From Bacteroidota bacterium (lineage in GTDB: Bacteria > Bacteroidota > Bacteroidia > Chitinophagales > Saprospiraceae): a stretch of 64,000 bases of DNA. The notes beneath the pieces were generated by a model. That model was not told where the DNA came from. It searched no databases and was given only the letters and a program-made list of their open reading frames with translations. The stretch is taken from positions 1 through 64,000 of the forward strand of contig JAKQHS010000061.1 in NCBI GenBank assembly GCA_029557915.1, given 5' to 3'. The position numbers were made by a program, and so were the translations under genes. Numbering within the stretch: position 1 is the first letter of the stretch; the number at the start of each line of letters is the position of its first letter. Below are positions 63,323 through 64,000 of the stretch, piece after piece.

Positions 63323-64000
63323 TTACAACTGAAAAGTATGCACAACCTTCAACAGGAGGGCCCGGTATTCGGAATAAGGGAGATGGGGGTCTTTCAGGCC
63401 AAGGTCGTTAAGGCTTTCGTTGTAGACCAGGTAAAATCATTTCCGTCCTTTGTATTGTAACGGAGGCGGAAATTCAGGGCCTTGACGCGGGTCAATGAAT
63501 TGACCTGCACAAAAGTGTTGATGCTCAGTTTCACATTCAGGGAAGTGGCGATCTTCATGCGGGCAACATGGGCTATATAATCGGGGGATGCTTTAAACCG
63601 GATTTGGTTAAATTGGTAAAATCCACTCAGGGTCAGGTATTTCGAAAAGATGCAGAGGGGACGGTCAATTGAAAACGAAGGCTGCTGAAAGGGATGCGTG
63701 CTTCCATCATCCATCCTTCCCCATTCCTTGTGACCTTGGCCTCCCAATACGAATTCCAGGACAGATCCACGGAGAGTTCGCCCTGCCCGTCATTACTTAC
63801 ACTCACATCGATGCGGAAACCGGTCGGGGAAACCACAAAAAGCAATCCGTTTTCCTGGTCTTTATAGGTATCCAGCAATATGGCGATCTGCTCCATGGAC
63901 AGCCCCCATTTATCCCGTTCAAAATAGGATCCCTGGATCTGGCCCGGGTCATCGTAACATATGGCGGAGAAATAAAGATATTTTTCATCGTAAGCCATGC
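63323..64000 (-). pseudogene. Decayed DUF5916 protein, internally deleted
   Basis: Reading from the right edge: AYDEKYLYFSAICYDDP, SYFERDKWGLSMEQIAIL, LLFVVSPTGFRIDVSVSNDG, WNSYWEAKV and PFSSLRFQ form the carbohydrate-binding-like N-terminal domain of DUF5916 proteins. The frame then closes at 63633. In another frame RPLCIFSKYLTLSGFYQFNQIRF, YIAHVARMKIATSLNVKLS and FRLRYNTKDGNDF match the family's C-terminus, with several hundred residues missing between. After GNDF a further frame change continues as LVYNESLNDLGLKDPHLP to a TAA at 63323. The gene extends beyond the window. Confidence 0.8.

Noticed and set aside
1-64000. Insertion sequences, tRNA or rRNA genes
   Set aside because: No transposase, integrase, tRNA-like cloverleaf or rRNA segment was recognised anywhere in the window.

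Overview
The window is a chromosomal segment of a Bacteroidota bacterium. The evidence is a C25-peptidase/PorU-like protein with a C-terminal type IX secretion sorting domain, an UpxY-type antiterminator heading a polysaccharide locus, TAnnTTTG-type -7 elements, DUF5916 and four-helix-bundle (S23-type) genes, and frequent TTG/GTG starts. A Saprospiria-like lineage is my best guess from gene content, with low confidence. No rRNA, tRNA, CRISPR array, transposase or replication origin was seen.

Layout. The left edge (1-3000) holds the 3' end of a sialidase-like gene, a CarH-like MerR/B12 regulator and a membrane GT2. A large plus-strand gene (3036-7994) encodes a PorU-like secreted peptidase. 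From about 58.3 kb down to 7986 nearly everything lies on the minus strand and forms one very long glycan locus. Upstream of it, on the same strand, are a Wzz-like chain-length protein (58344-59441) that overlaps metH (59434-63111). The right edge is a decayed DUF5916 gene.

The glycan locus reads from a promoter-like element with a palindrome (58307-58332). First come a winged-helix regulator, UpxY and a UDP-glucose dehydrogenase. A module for UDP-2,3-diacetamido uronic acid follows: WbpE, WbpA-like and WbpD enzymes, with WbpB and the WecB/WbpI-type epimerase further down. Interleaved are an L-2-hydroxyglutarate oxidase, an asparagine-synthase-like amidotransferase, a second Gmd-like enzyme and a Wzx flippase. 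Next is an ABC exporter (Wzm/Wzt), then an AT-rich block (about 31.3-39.1 kb) of glycosyltransferases and methyltransferases. After that come a Wzy polymerase and a beta-helix protein. The last part is a colanic-acid-like GDP-fucose module (Gmd, Fcl, ManC, WcaE/WcaI-like transferases, carbamoyltransferase).

How the genes work together. Sugar-nucleotide enzymes feed UDP-glucuronate, UDP-diacetamido-hexuronate, GDP-mannose and GDP-fucose to about 15 glycosyltransferases. Methyl-, acetyl-, carbamoyl- and possibly amido-transfer decorate the chain, and Wzx/Wzy and/or Wzm/Wzt export or polymerise it. The hydroxyglutarate oxidase probably recycles the 2-hydroxyglutarate made by WbpB. No initiating polyprenyl-phosphate sugar transferase was found.

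The most unusual structural feature is the gaps. Nearly every intergenic space in the locus carries short tandem repeats (6-, 7- and 8-mers) or hairpin-forming repeats. Several small accessory cassettes (GxxExxY protein, HicAB, two four-helix-bundle proteins, an AbiEii-type pair) sit inside or beside such tracts. An 0.8-kb array of seven hairpin-like units at 19.74-20.55 kb is the best candidate for an undescribed element.
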